Assembly: GCA_902729315.2 (NCBI GenBank)
Contig: LR746268.1
Span: forward strand, 188,501 to 252,500
Length of the DNA: 64,000 bases
Source: Spirodela intermedia
Lineage: Eukaryota > Streptophyta > Magnoliopsida > Alismatales > Araceae
Direction of reading: 5' to 3'
Positions within the stretch are counted from its first letter, which is position 1. Each line of letters begins with the position of its first letter. The notes under the pieces are model-generated. The model searched no databases and was not told the origin of the DNA. It saw only the letters and a program-made list of their open reading frames with translations. Below, one piece after another: positions 47,568 through 60,479 of this stretch. Position numbers and translations under genes: made by a program.

Positions 47568-48848
47568 TGACATGACTTAGTCGTTGTATAGTAAATCACG
47601 CAAATTTAAAATTTATAAAACTAGAAAATATGAATTTTCAGATATTTAGAAGTATTTTTGAATAAATATATTAAGTATAATTCAATAAAACATCCAAAAA
47701 TAGCGATCCTTTTTCAAGTCGATCACAGGGATGTAATATAATATCTGATAATTATTTAGAATTTTCATCAAAGAATATTATTTTATATGAATTTTATACT
47801 AAGAAATGAAAAAGAAATATTTTTAAAATTCATGAAAAAAGGAAATAAGGGTTCGGACGTCAGGATGATGTTAGCGCCCGACGAACGCGAAGCAGGTTAA
47901 AACAGAGTTCCACCTAGTGATTGTTATGTAAGCGATTATAGAAGATTTAATTGATCAAATTAAGATCTGTAAAAGTCGAAAGAATTATAATTGAATGAAG
48001 TATATCTTGGTAAATTTAAATCACACAAATTATCATTAAATGAAGTAGAAATTAAGTTGAAAGTAGGAAAATAAAGTTCCGACATTGCGGCGGCGATGCG
48101 TCAGCGATGCACGAGAATCCTGAATGTTCGAAAGGATCATTGTGCAGTGTCTACGGCCTTGAAGGCTCTCTTTGGACAAAGACGACGTGGGCAATCTCTA
48201 GATCTCCTTGTAAAGTCTAGAGATCAATGAAATGGGTCATTGAATCGTCTCCGGCGGCTGTCATCCAGCAGATCGAAAAAACGGCGACTTTGTGGCTCTC
48301 TAGTGGCTGTCACCTGACGGAGAGGAGTTGGATGGAGGTGGGGCGTGTGTCAGGGAGCTCCATCCTCAGACTCGCGCAGCAAGAGGAGGCTCTTCATCGC
48401 ATCCAGTATGCTCTCAGGAGGTGGCGACTCGTCTCTTGGCAGATCGTCCTCTTCCCGACGACAACTTGTTTGTCGATCAATCGGAGATGTTTTACCTTCT
48501 AGTAATGTTACATCTGAAAGCAAGTCCCTTTCTCGTGCGTGTACGACTAATCCTTGCTCCATAGCCGGCTAGCCATGGGTGATGTGGAAGGGGAGTGGTG
48601 CACACGTGCCCCTATCGATCCAAGTCTGTTTTATTTTTTTTAATTTCTTTTTCGTCATTTATCTCAAAAGTAAGATTGTAAAAATCATATAAACTCGTAT
48701 AAAATCACATAATTACCCAAAAAAATCACATTAATCAACTGAAAACTATTTTTCACACTTTAACACAAATATAAGTCTAATTATCATGAGTTAAGGCTAA
48801 AACTATATTATTTACTAATTATTAACTCATGATAATGAAGACTTATCA
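47568..48848 (-). mobile_element. Solo LTR of the gypsy family, reverse orientation
   Basis: 1281 bp, the reverse complement of the 42748-44506 LTR, from TGACATGACTTAG to TTATCA on the plus strand. A perfect 5-bp target duplication CACAC flanks it (47563-47567 and 48849-48853). It is about 480 bp shorter than the full LTR because an internal portion corresponding roughly to 43130-43590 is missing. Confidence 0.92.
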
Positions 48849-48853
48849 CACAC

Positions 48854-50180
48854 CATAGGTGGCCAAGCTCTTCCCTCCTTCCCCTTCTAGTAGTGATAGT
48901 AATAGGGGATGATCGTGAATCTCCTCTCTTGGCACAACAAGAAGAGGATCAACCGAAGAAGCCCTTACATGAGGCCACCATTCTCTCCCCACACCCATTA
49001 GAACAGGAGGGAGAAGTTTATTTCTATTTCATTCCTTTTTAATTGGTTGTAATTGAACTCCTAACCTTTCTCTAATACAAGTTATATTTTGTCAATCAGT
49101 TCCCCTTGTCATTTCAGTGATTTGATCATTTAAATTCACTGAAGGATTCGAGGAACCCTTTCCATCAAACATCTGTAACTAGTTTACATTGTGTTTGGTG
49201 AGACTTTGAGAGAATTTCTCCTCTCAACATGCATTCAACCTTTTTAATGACTTAGGGAATTTTACATTCATCTAATTGTTGCTAAATTTTAGAAAACAAA
49301 ACGGAATAGAATTAAACCATTAATTAATATACATCAACCAATCATATAATTCTCGTTGTGTTCAACTTGAAATCTACTATATAATTGAAATAGAAATATA
49401 ATTGGAGCCAATTTATAAATTTAAGATTTGAGGACTTTAATTAACGAGAACTAGAGTCCATCAATAGTGAAAGCATTTTACTTGTAAAACTCAGTTAATT
49501 ATTTAACAATTCACTAACATTACAAGACAATATTGTCATTGAGTCAATATCCTCAAACAAGTGGAAGATAAATAACTCTTATTAGGATGGCTTGGATGCG
49601 AGTATTAAATCAGTCCAACCCCCTTTCTTTAAAACAAATTGAAGAAGGGGATTGAGGGGACTTCCTCTCCCTACTTTGGTGTTTGTAAGAAGTCGTATTA
49701 ACCTCTTCATTCCACAAAATCCACTCGTGTGGCATTCTTCTTCGTTATTCTTCTTGAATATCTAGTGTTTTGCAGATATGACACATCTCCATCAACCTTT
49801 CTAGATTTTTTTGATCAGATGTCACGAACCACTAGTAGTCAAGCCAGCTAATGTCTTTCAAGCTTGTTTTTTTTGCCCAAATCTGCAAAAACTGATCCTG
49901 GGCACAATTTTTAGTCAGGATGGAGGGAGGTTCATTAAGGATATTGTTGTTCCCACCACCAACCCCCTAAATCCCACCCAACAAGGACGCGAACTGATAA
50001 TTTTTTTTATTTAATAGATAAGATATTGTGAGTGTCTTTCTTGAAATCATTATAGCATAGCTGGATGATTAAATACATGATGGAGTCCCTATCCAATGTG
50101 CCCACCCCACTGCTCTACCTTCGCAGCCTCTCGATCATACTCAAATGCCCAAGAATCTAATTGATAGAAGAAGATCTGGT
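48854..50180. other. Unannotated AT-rich sequence; 49505-49790 paralogous to 32.2-32.66 kb
   Basis: No gene is recognised. The paralogous segment continues the flank shared with gene F. After about 49800 the similarity ends. Confidence 0.45.
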
Positions 50181-50182
50181 AA

Positions 50183-50500
50183 CTAGCACCAAATGTTGAT
50201 AGGTTGCATTTTCTGAGGCTGTCCCTGAGAGAGAGAAAGGATCTCATCTTTAGACCAAAAATGATAGAGAGGGGGGGAGAGAGAGAGCTCTGGGGATAGG
50301 GCTGGGGTGAGCAAGATGTCTATGGTGGAAGAGGTCGCAGCGCCACCAAGATGGGGAGAGAAACCTATGCACATTTTGGCGTATCTAATCAAACATGGAG
50401 CAGTGCCATTCATCGTCTCCACGATGACCTTGCTGGCATTCTTTCCTACTCCTAGAGCTTAACCATACTGCTGTTGAGGGATGTCATGTCCAGTGCCCAG
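50183..50500 (-). other. Unrecognised open segment, possible relic exon
   Basis: A minus-strand frame reads LGVGKNASKVIVETMNGTAP, then CLIRYAKMCIGFSPHLGGAA. It is preceded in another frame by ALDMTSLNSSMVKL, the partner of the 25780-25862 segment. I do not recognise a family; it may be a decayed gene. Confidence 0.25.
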
Positions 50501-50785
50501 TATCAACTAAGATCTTTAATAAGAATCAAAGAAATGAGCCATCATCTTTTGTTTCTAATCATCAAAGAGGTTATACATGAAAAATAATAGGTAGGAGAAG
50601 AAAAGGATCTTGATAAAGAAATTAATGTGTAAAAATTACCATAGTTGATTGTACATTTTGTACTTATAGAGATTCTAATTTTTAAGAATCAGAAACTTTT
50701 TAAGAATTGGAGGTTTTTGTTTTAGTGCTATTTGAGGTTGCTGTTGAAACAACAACATCTCTCAATTGTTGAGCTAGCCAATCTT

Positions 50786-51447
50786 TTATTGTTGGTTGGT
50801 GAGCTGGCTGGTCTGCTGAGCTGTCCAATGCTTTATGCTTTCACATTCCTCAGCAAGCTCAACTTTGGTGCCATTGAGAGAGATGGGCAAGATGTTGACC
50901 TTGTTCTGTAACCAATGAAACTGTTGTTTTGGGAGGGGTTTTGTGAGGACATCAGCTGTTTGATCTTTGTTGGATATGAATGCTATTTGGAGGCATTTTG
51001 ATGCGACATGTTCGTGAACAAAATGGTAGTCAACCTCGATGTTCTTCATTCTTATGTCAAACACGACTAATGGCCATATCTGTTGCTCCGATGTTGTCGC
51101 ACCACAAGGTAGGTGCAATGGTGAATTAGATCTGTAATTCACAAAGTAGAGATATGAACCAAATGACTTTAGTGGTAGCATTTGAAATTGCTTTATAATT
51201 GGCCTATGTACTCAATCGTGCAACAGTCAATTGCTTCTTGGAGCTCATGACACAAGGTACTTAGATAAATCAAATAACCTTCAGTGGAATGATGATCTAT
51301 AAATGATCCAGCCCAATTCGCATCGCTAAATGCATGAAGAGAGACGTCAAAGTTTTTATGAATATAAAGTCCATGGAAGTTACTCCCTTTTAGATAATGG
51401 AGCAGATGTTTTAGTTGGGTCCAATCTTTTGCATTTAGGTCATGCAT
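50786..51447 (-). pseudogene. Copia RNase H domain
   Basis: Two open pieces separated by a short gap contain LKHLLHYLKGSNFHGLYIHK, FSDANWAGSF and HSTEGYLIYL, then EVDYHFVHEHVASK and QTADVLTKPLPKQQFHWL. The order and spacing match the C-terminal end of copia polyproteins. Confidence 0.9.
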
Positions 51448-52475
51448 CTTCTAACATGCTCTATTAACGGTGGAGATATCAGATCATGTGATTGTGAGGT
51501 ATTGAAGGCTCGTTACAATGCTGTGATACATAGTATCGTCTGGTGTTGCGGTTAATGAGCATGATTGAGAAGAAATCAAGCATGGAATTGGGGCTAATTT
51601 ACATGTTTCCATATGTAATTTTGCCAAAATTTATGAAATATATTCTAATTGAGATAGTACACAATCAGAGGCTTGAGGAGTGAGTTTGATACCCAAAAAA
51701 TAGCTAGCTGGCCTAGGATTCTGAAGCATGAAGACATATTTGAGTGATGTGATGAGATCTTTAATATTGTGAGAGTCAAGACTTAAGGTTAAAATATCAT
51801 CAACATATGTGAGAAGAAAATATGGACTATGGTGATTGTATTTATAAAATAGTGATGTGTTAGTTTTTGAGCCACAGAAGCCGATGGATTATAGATATGA
51901 AGATAATTTCTTAAACCATTCACATGGTGATTGTTTTAAAGTGTAAAGTGATTTGCGCAATAAACACGATGATGTGAGAAACATGGATTAGAAACCTAAT
52001 GGTTGTTTCATATAGATTGTTTTAGTAAGATTGTCATTCAAGAAAGTGTTAGATATATCTAATTGATGAATGTGCCAATTTTGGCTAATAGCTAGAGAAA
52101 GTAAGACGCGTACAATTGTAATTTTAATAATGGGGCTAAAAATTTCAAAATAATCAAATCTGGCTTGTTAATTAAACATGTGAGCCACTAACATGGCTTT
52201 GTAGTGGTCAATTTTTCCATCAGAATGGGATTTGAGCTGATATACCCATTTGTTGCCAAGAATATGCATGTTTAGATGTTCAGTTACCAAAGACTAGGTC
52301 TTATTCTAAATGAGGTCATTATACTCATCTGTCATTGCTTGAGCCCAAAGTAGATTTTGGAAGGCTTGAATTAGACTTGTGGGTTTGGTGATGGTAGAGG
52401 TTGAAGTAGTGAAGTAGACATGGAGTGGATATTATGTACAAGAATTTTCTTAGCATTGGGATGTCTTGTGCTTAG

Positions 52476-53794
52476 TGATAATATGCTAAAATGACTCATT
52501 AATTACCTTAAAGTGAATATATTTTAGGATTAAATGTCTTATTTTAGCATGTTATTATTTATCAAATAGCCAAATAATAATTTTATAATGATTCTAAGAA
52601 ATTTTCCTATTTTATAAATATTTTTGATTTTTTTATGACTTTTTTTGAATTTATTTTAATATATTTAAGTCATGAGGATATTTAAGTAATTTAGGGATAT
52701 ATATATATTTTATTCCACACATTCTAGGGCTTTTTGCAATTTCCCATAGTTAATGACACGTGTCAGCCACTGAATTTTTATATATATTTGACATGCCGTA
52801 TGCGATGCAGCAGTACAATGATTATTTAATTCATAAATAGTTTATTCAAGCCCCAATTACACGGAATATGAGAAGATGAGGTACTTTTGCGACAAGACAC
52901 CCAATAAATGGCCTAGATTTCTCCATCTTCTAGGATCGATATATGATGATCCATAAGGGGTTTCAAGCCCAAATTTTGTGTGCACGATCTTCAAGAAGTG
53001 ATCTTCGTATCCCCACATTCGGATTAACAAATCGGCTTCAAGAAGGTTGTAAAAATGAAAGAGAGAAGCTAGAAGTATTTTAAGAAAGGGTCAAGGGTAT
53101 TTTGGGAAACTTTACTACTAATATATATTCCCTTCATCCTCTTTCCTTCACATCTTTTTGGAAAGAGCTCTAACAGTGGTTGGTTGGAGTGAAACAACTT
53201 CTATTCTAAATATTTATTCTTCCTCCTCTTTTGTGTAATCGAGTGATCAAGAGAGGCTTTGTGGGTAAAGTTGAATGTTGAGAATTGAGTTGCAAGAAGT
53301 AAAGTGTTGAAAATTAACTTGTCGAAGGAAATCGCTTGACCTTGGTGATAAATAAAGGCCCAAGTTGAGCAATCTTCTTCCTTGTGCTTATTTGTTTCCT
53401 TTCTTTCTTTCCTAAGTTGAAACCTAGGGTTTTAGATATGTTCTTAGTAGTTATATTATTCCTTGTTAACTTCGACCACTCTTTCTCATTAAAATACTTT
53501 TAAAACTGTTTTTCTACAACCCCCTAGGTCAACCCTGATCTAAGGTTTTCTTCATTACATCTCATTTCACTCATATTTTTCGTCTCCTACTCATCTCTCA
53601 TCTCTCTTTCTCTTGTCCATTTTCTAATCTATTTCTTCTCATTACTTAAGATTTCTTAAGATCATTAATTTTTATCCATGGTTCGACCTCTATTTTACTG
53701 TCTCTACTCATTAGATTGATTAGGATAGTAGAAATATAAATAGTTTTAGTTAACCCCACTTAGGACCTACAACATCTCAAGTCTAGAGTTATCA
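52476..53794. mobile_element. Solo LTR nested in the second copia element (different family)
   Basis: 1319 bp bounded by the terminal inverted hexamers TGATAA...TTATCA. Flanking 5-mers CTTAG and TTTAG differ by one base, a likely diverged target duplication. The copia reading continues on both sides (RT on the left, integrase-RT linker on the right). It contains a TATATATTCCC promoter-like box near 53121 and no coding sequence. Confidence 0.75.
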
Positions 53795-54127
53795 TTTAGC
53801 AAGAATTAGACGGGTTTCATTTGGAACTTGGATGTATAATTCTTGATAGAATTGTTACAATGATTGGGTTTTTGGTGAGGGGGAGGGGGATTACTAGCTT
53901 CAACTTCTTAAGAAGTGGTTGTATGAGTGTCTTGAGTCAATTGCATGTTTGTTTTAGTGGATTTGGAGTTGTAAGTTAGTCTAAACTAGTGGGGGTTAAA
54001 GGGGTTATGTAGAGAGGTATAACACATAGAATTCCATCATCATTGCTAGTTGGCAATGGCTCCTACACTTAAATTATTTTATCTAAGAATGAAAAATATG
54101 ATTCAATGAACAAAATATATTGGGAGA

Positions 54128-55880
54128 TGATGTCTTCATTATCATGAGTTAATAATTAATAAATAATATAGTTTTTAGCCTTAACTCATGATAAATAGAC
54201 ATATTTGTGTTAAATTGTGAAAAGTAGTTTTTACTTGATTAATGTGAATTTTTAGCTAATTATGTGATTTTATATGAACTTATATGATTTTTATAGTCTT
54301 ATTTTTGAGATAAAGGAAGAAAAATAAATTAAAATAAAAAAATAAAAAAAAGGAGAGACTCGCCGACCAATCAAGTCCACTAGCAAGTCAGAAGTGCAGT
54401 TGGAGGGAGCCACAAGCAAGGGCTCAAGCGGCTATGGACTGATGGGGGCACATGTGCACCACTTCCCTTCCATGTCACTGGTAGTCAGCTGGTTGTGGGA
54501 CAAGGAGTGGTCGTACACGCGGGAGAAAAAGACTCATTGCTTGGAAATGTGATATTATCATATATTCGCCCAAAACTTCGACGTATAATCAATGTGGGAC
54601 TAAACCCACATCACACCTTCCCCATAATGGTTTTGTTTATTTTAATACCTCAAATATCTCTTAATTATAATAGTGATATATCTATGATGACATCACTTTA
54701 TAAGGGTATTAGAGTATTTATTTCAATCTCTCTCATGTAGGTGGGCGATCGACGTAAGTTTAAAACCTATTAGAGCCAAAACATGTATTTTTATTTGATT
54801 AAATCACAAATTTTCTGTAGATTGCTGGTAAAGGATTAAATCATTAGAATCTCTTGATCATCGGCGAAAATCTCATTGACACGATTCGTGGAGCATTGTT
54901 ACTAAAATTACGAAACAATTCATGATAAAAAGATCACAAATCTATTGACTAAAGCATTTCCGATTGATTGACGAACAAGCCATCGTTGGGAAGAGGACAA
55001 TCCACCGAGAGACGAGTCGCCACCTCCTGAGAGCGTACCAAATGTCATGAAGAGCCCCTTCTTACTGTGCAGACCTGAGGATGAAGTTCCATGACATGTG
55101 CCCCACCTCTATCCAGCTCCTCTTCATCAGGTGATAGCCACTAGAGAGCTGTAAAGTTACCGTTTTTCTACTTCACTAGGTGACATTCGCTAGAGACAAT
55201 TCGACGACTCATTTCATCGATCTCTGGACTTGGACTTCGCAAGAAGATATGGAAATTACCTACGTCGTCTTTATCCAAGAAGAGTCTTTGAGGTTATGGA
55301 CACTACATAACAATCCTCTCGAACGCTCAAGATTTTGATACATCACTGACGCATCGCCACCGCGATGCCGGAGCTCTATTTTTCTACTTTCAGTTTAATT
55401 TTTCTTTCATTTAATGATAATTTGTGTGATTTAAATTTATCAAACTATTCTTCATTCAATTATAATTCTTCTAGCTTTTACAGATCTTAATTTGATCAAT
55501 TAAATCGTCTGTAATCGCTTATGTAAGAATCGTCATATGAAATCTATTTCTATTTGATTTGCATTCATTGGCTGTTGATGTCATCTTGACATTCGCACAC
55601 TTATTTCTCCTTTTGTGAATTTTAAATATATTTCAGTTTTATTTGTTAATAAAAAAATCATAGAACATCGTTTTCTTTGAGAAAAATTCTACAAAATTAC
55701 CTAATATTATATTACATCCTTGTGATCGATCTGAAAAATTCCCACTATTTTTGAAACTTTTACTAAATTATAATTGATATATTTGTTCAAAAATACTACT
55801 AAATACCTGAAAATTAGTATTTTCTAGTTTTATAAATTTTCAATTGGTGTGAGTTAATATATAAGAACTAAATCACGTCA
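54128..55880 (+). repeat. LTR of the partial gypsy element
   Basis: About 1753 bp, from TGATGTCTTCATTATC to AATCACGTCA, similar along its length to 42748-44506. Confidence 0.88.
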
Positions 55881-55884
55881 AATT

Positions 55885-55903
55885 TGGATGCCATTGTCGA
55901 GGA
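55885..55903 (+). promoter_or_regulatory. Degenerate primer-binding site
   Basis: TGGATGCCATTGTCGAGGA just after the LTR resembles TGGCGCCGTTGCCGGGGA, the tRNA-Asp-type primer site common in Athila/Tat elements. Several CG-to-TG/CA changes suggest decay by cytosine deamination. Confidence 0.65.
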
Positions 55904-56079
55904 TGTATTACATAATATTTGATATTTTTTTATTTTTCTTTTAGAGTACATAAAAAAATATTAACTTTTGTTTTTATTTTTTTCTTGCAGAAATTTTTTT
56001 AAAAAAAAAGGAACGAAGAGCAGTAAGACAAGGGCTGGAGCATATTGAAGGAGGGTAACAATTACTAAACTTTTTCCTC

Positions 56080-56960
56080 AAATTTATTGATTTTTATACA
56101 TGGTTAAAGATTCTTGCATCCAAGGCTAGAAAATCCTTTCACTATTTCATCCAAAACTAAAAATTTGAAAGAAAAATTAATTTTGATAGATCCTAAAGGA
56201 ATTATGTAGTATTGGAGTCACATTATCACCCACTGTTAAATTTGAAATAAATTAAGAATTTTTCAAATGCTCCCTAATTTTCATGGATTACTTTTAGAGG
56301 AACCTCACCAGCATTAGAAAAATTTTATAGGATCTATGATTTAGTTAATCTCTTTCAAGTTACACCGAAAATTATTAAGATGAAATTATTTCCTCATGCA
56401 CTTTGGGACAAGGCTAATTATTGGCTATCCACATTAGACAAAGAATTAACTAGTTGGAAAGACATAGAACAAGTCTTTCTTCGAAAATTTTCTCTTAAGA
56501 AAAACTCAAAATATGAGAAAACATATATAGAGTTTTGCTCAAAATCTAAGAGAAACTTTACATGAGACATGAAAAAAATTCAGAGATTTACTTAGAAACT
56601 GTCCTCATCATACTATACCTAAGTGGCAGCTCAATAAAAAATTTTATGATAGATTATTAAAACAACATAGAAATATGGTTGATTCTATATGTGAAGGAGC
56701 TTTTATGAAGAAAACCCCTGATGAGATGTATAAACTTTATTAGAATTTAAGTGAAAATTCTAGAGACCAAGCCTTTTTTGAGTTATATGACAAAGATAAG
56801 AAGAGAGTAATTTATAAATTGCATGATGATGATGATTCTAATTTAAGAAATAAAGTTAATTAGATTAATTAAAGATTAGAGAAACTTGATTTACTTATTG
56901 ACAATATTAAAAAGCCTCTTAATCTTAAATTTAATGCATATAGTACCTATCCTATGCATG
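56080..56960 (+). pseudogene. Gypsy gag remnant, second copy
   Basis: KMKLFPHALWDKANYWLSTL, then LTSWKDIEQVFLRKFSL, is clearer than in the first element and confirms the gag domain. Stops follow. Confidence 0.85.
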
Positions 56961-57545
56961 GTGAAAATGATCACTTTGAATTTCAATATTATAATCAATC
57001 ATTTCAACTTAGGCAAGAGCAAGTGCAAGCACCCCACGATTTTAGTAAAATAAGGAATATTTTTCTAATTCTTATAATCCTAATTTGAAGAATAATTTTT
57101 CGTGGAGAGACCCAAATAATATTCAAAATCCAAAAGCACTTAAACCCAATTTAAATTCTGAATTTTGTTCAAAATAGAAACATATATTTCAAAAAAATCA
57201 GCCCTTTCAAATCCAACTTGTTCTATGAATATGATGTAGCAAATAATAAAACAAATGATGTTGCAGCGAAAATAATTTATAGAGGCTTTTGAGAATAAGA
57301 GAGAAAAGGGATAGCCACCTAATCAACCCATAGAAAATTTAGAAAACTATCCAACAATAAGATTTCAGTAAGAAGAGTCTAACTAGATAAATTTAAGAAA
57401 AAACCTACGAAATAAAAATATTAGGACAGTGAATATATTGAGTGAGAATAATTTACTTGATACTTAATCCTAATTATTAGAGGAAATAAATGAGCCATTA
57501 GAAGTAAATGAGAATATTAAGACTGAAAATATAGTAGTAGAAACT

Positions 57546-57878
57546 TTGAATAAAATTATTTATTGTTCACAATTGATGAATGAATATAGTGAGGATGATG
57601 AAGAGAAAGAGCCCTTAGATGAAGAAATAACAATTGATCATAGAAAAATCAATCAAATTTTAGTAGAAGGGAGTAAGGACAGAAATGAGGAAAAATATAT
57701 TTTAGGTGAGGAAAAATCAGTTGATTTAGGGGATGTAGGAGACGAAATTAATAAATCTAATCATAATTTTGCGGCCATGGATGTTGATAGTGAGGGTGAT
57801 GATGGATATCATATACCAAAATTAGAAAGCTCTTGGAAAGATGAAGAATTTGATGAGTTGAGAAACGAAAAGCTTTAG
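57546..57878 (+). CDS. Acidic open frame of unknown role in the gypsy-derived region
   Basis: 110 aa, strongly acidic (SEDDEEKEPLDEE and others), with no recognised domain. The open context begins before the first Met (EPLEVNENIKTENIVVETL). It lies downstream of gag where the first element carries its gag-protease linker, and has no counterpart there that I can see. It may be a variable linker of the polyprotein or unrelated DNA. Confidence 0.3.
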   Translation: MNKIIYCSQLMNEYSEDDEEKEPLDEEITIDHRKINQILVEGSKDRNEEKYILGEEKSVDLGDVGDEINKSNHNFAAMDVDSEGDDGYHIPKLESSWKDEEFDELRNEKL

Positions 57879-57899
57879 TTGTTAACTCTTTATTTCATT

Positions 57900-60300
57900 G
57901 ATCAACTGACCTGCTTTTTGAAAATTTTCAATCCTTGTGAGAAGAAATGAATCTCATGGTCTTTTCAATCATTTTTACTTAGGCTACTCTAAAGATTTTC
58001 CTTATTTCTTAGCTTAGAAGATTTTTTATGTTGCTGATTTTTATATGGATCATCAAGAACTCTTCAGTTCCAAAGATTGGATATGTTTTTTGCATTTTTG
58101 AATTGAGGTGCTTGATCAGGCTTTTGAGAGCTAGCTCCATCTAAGATAGAGGCTTGGAGAGGAAATCCCAGTGAATGATGCTTAGGATTAGCTATGGGCT
58201 GACTTGAGAGTTGACCTACTTCTTTTCTTATGATCTAATCTATTGGTTGTCCTCCTTGAAGTGCAGGTCACTACGACCACTATTGAATCATATGTTATTG
58301 CTATTGTTGGAACATTTGTTTATAAAATGTTTAATATTATTGCATCATCATTGCTTGAAACTCGTTAACTAATCCCCCATCTAGTTTGAGTCTTAGGAGA
58401 TCTCTTGAGGAATATATATAAGTTTACTAGTCCAAACTACATTGAATGATACCTATATAGATTATTTGCTTTCTATTATGCCTAAGATGATTTTTTTGTT
58501 GGTTTGTAATAACTAGGGGTTGGGTTGTGATAATTATAAATTAGTAGTTTCATCTATATATTAATATCTTATATATAGATATTAATTAATAGAAAAATAA
58601 TATAATTATATATATGTTACTAACTTATTATGACATTCATATATTTTATCATTCAAGTCTTAATATATATTATTTTATTTCTTATATTTATATTATGATA
58701 CTAATCCTACTTGACTTTTATAAAGTCAAGTAGTGATTCTCTCACATTTTCTTAATAATTATTTGATTATAAGGATTTAGGTGAGCTTTTATTATGAGTT
58801 AGAAGTAATGGAAGAAGTTCAAGTCTTCAACTCAAAGAAAAGGCTGTCTTATAGAGAGGGCCAACTGAACATACTTATACACATAAGAAAAGACATCACC
58901 TTGGCCTAGCTCATTTGAACTTAAAAGAGCTATGAAGAGATGAGATCTAAACCACTCATTTTAGGACACCTTAAGATAAGATTAAGAGGAGGATTAGAAC
59001 ATCACCCTCATAGAAAAATCTGGGCCATCTACCAAGAGAGTTGGTTATTAATCATAACCGTCTATTAGAGGGACATAATTTTTTAGATAATTAAGAAATC
59101 TTGCCCCCCTCTTAGAGGAAGCTTTTTAACTCTCTCTCTCTAGCAGTGGCTAGCTGAAGGAAAAAGAAAGGAAATCAAGTCTTGATCAATGGCATTCTCA
59201 TGTTCAAAATCGTCGCAGAGAAGAGATTACCTAGAGTGCATCAAGATCATCGCAGATCAAGCACCACTTGGCTTAGAAACTGACACACAACAAGATATGT
59301 GCAAGATTTAGATTTGAGTCATCCTTATAATTTTCTCCATAGATAGATTAACTCTTAGTTCGAACTAATTTTATTATTTATTCTATCATTTCATTGCGTT
59401 AGATTTATTTTCTCTCTTTTATCACACTTTCTATTTTTCTTGTCTTTACCTTTGTCAGATTAATTTCATCCTTCATGAATTTTTCTCTCTTATAAAATAA
59501 GTCTTACACCTATGATCATTTTTTTAAAATATCTTTAATCATATATTTCCAAGTCTTAATCTCTCTTTCTAAGGTCAACATCCAGGAGCTAGCATCATTC
59601 TAAGTGATAATAGAAATAAAGGCAGACTAAGTGCATCATTATTATCTTTGATAGCCTCACATATTCTTGAAAATTACTAGAGATGGTTGTAAGGCTCTTC
59701 ATACAAATGACTAATACATCTTGTCATTGGCATCAGAATGATAAATTTTTAATTATATCAACACATAGAAAAGTGAAAATCAGTCTTAATCTCTAGGGGT
59801 TCAAGTTGATCCTCAAGAATGCCTATCATTTTCTAATATCAATTTTTTTCTCAATTACACAAAAATAATCAAAATTTTGAATCAAAAGGCACAAAATAAA
59901 TTGTAGAAGATCATTTATCTAATTCCTATCTATTATTGCCATGTCATTATTGACAATAGGGAAAAGTGCCTCGAAAATAAAAAATAAAATAAAAATAAAA
60001 TATGATAAAGCCTCAATATTATATGATAGGATAGCATATTTGATACGATTATAGTTTAAATGTCTTAGTGAAATCACAAATTTGATGTGAACATTTTTTT
60101 GTGTGAATTTTTATTATTTATTGAATTATATAAAAAAAGTATTAAATTTTGTCTATTTTATAATATGTATATTCTATTGAATCAAAAAAATAGTTATATT
60201 TACATGTAGAGAAATTAGAAGAAGATTAGTTTAAATTTCAAAAGAATTCTCTATAATTTTTAAGTATTTGATGAGTTGATTAGTGGATCCATTACAACTC
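57900..60300. other. AT-rich sequence, possible unrelated LTR starting near 58526
   Basis: No gene is seen. A purine-rich AACTAGGGGTTGGG followed by TGTGATAATTATAAATTAG resembles the junction of a polypurine tract and a 3' LTR, as at 42730-42750. No matching end or second copy was found. Confidence 0.25.
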
Positions 60301-60479
60301 CCCTATTATCAGACTACATACCAGCCCATTCTAATGGGGGGTATTTAAAGGGAGACAGAAGAGAGAGAAAGGGGGTGATTAGTAGAAATTAGGGCTCACG
60401 AAGAGAAGACAAAGGAGAACAATAGGTGGATGAATGAGAAATCATGACAACGATGATAGGGACAACATCGACGGTGGCT

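Larger units (their letters stand above)
50535..54127 (-). mobile_element. Second Ty1/copia element, decayed and 5'-truncated
   Basis: Minus-strand pieces follow copia order. The integrase-RT linker (NPPPPHQKP) lies at 53880-53930. RT at about 51450-52440 has intact TYVDDILTL (YVDD at 51796-51807). RNase H lies at 50786-51447 (SDANWAGSF, EVDYHFVHEHVASK, DVLTKPLP). A possible 3' LTR spans about 50535-50750, preceded in element sense by the purine run TTGAGAGA. A solo LTR (52476-53794) splits it, and a gypsy element begins at its 5' side at 54128. Confidence 0.85.
54128..57880 (+). mobile_element. Partial second copy of the Athila/Tat-like gypsy element
   Basis: A 5' LTR (54128-55880), a primer-site-like sequence, and an internal region colinear with 35880-37370 of the first element. 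RT and integrase are not seen, and no matching 3' LTR occurs to the right in this window. The copy is therefore truncated or rearranged after gag. Confidence 0.88.

Noticed and set aside
48227-48572. Three overlapping open frames of 75-91 aa
   Set aside because: They lie inside the reverse solo LTR, and related frames occur in the other LTR copies (for example 43572-43781).
58526-59426. Candidate solo LTR with ends TGTGATAA...TTATCACA
   Set aside because: The flanking bases do not match as a target duplication and the right end lies in ordinary pyrimidine-rich DNA, so the pairing is probably chance.
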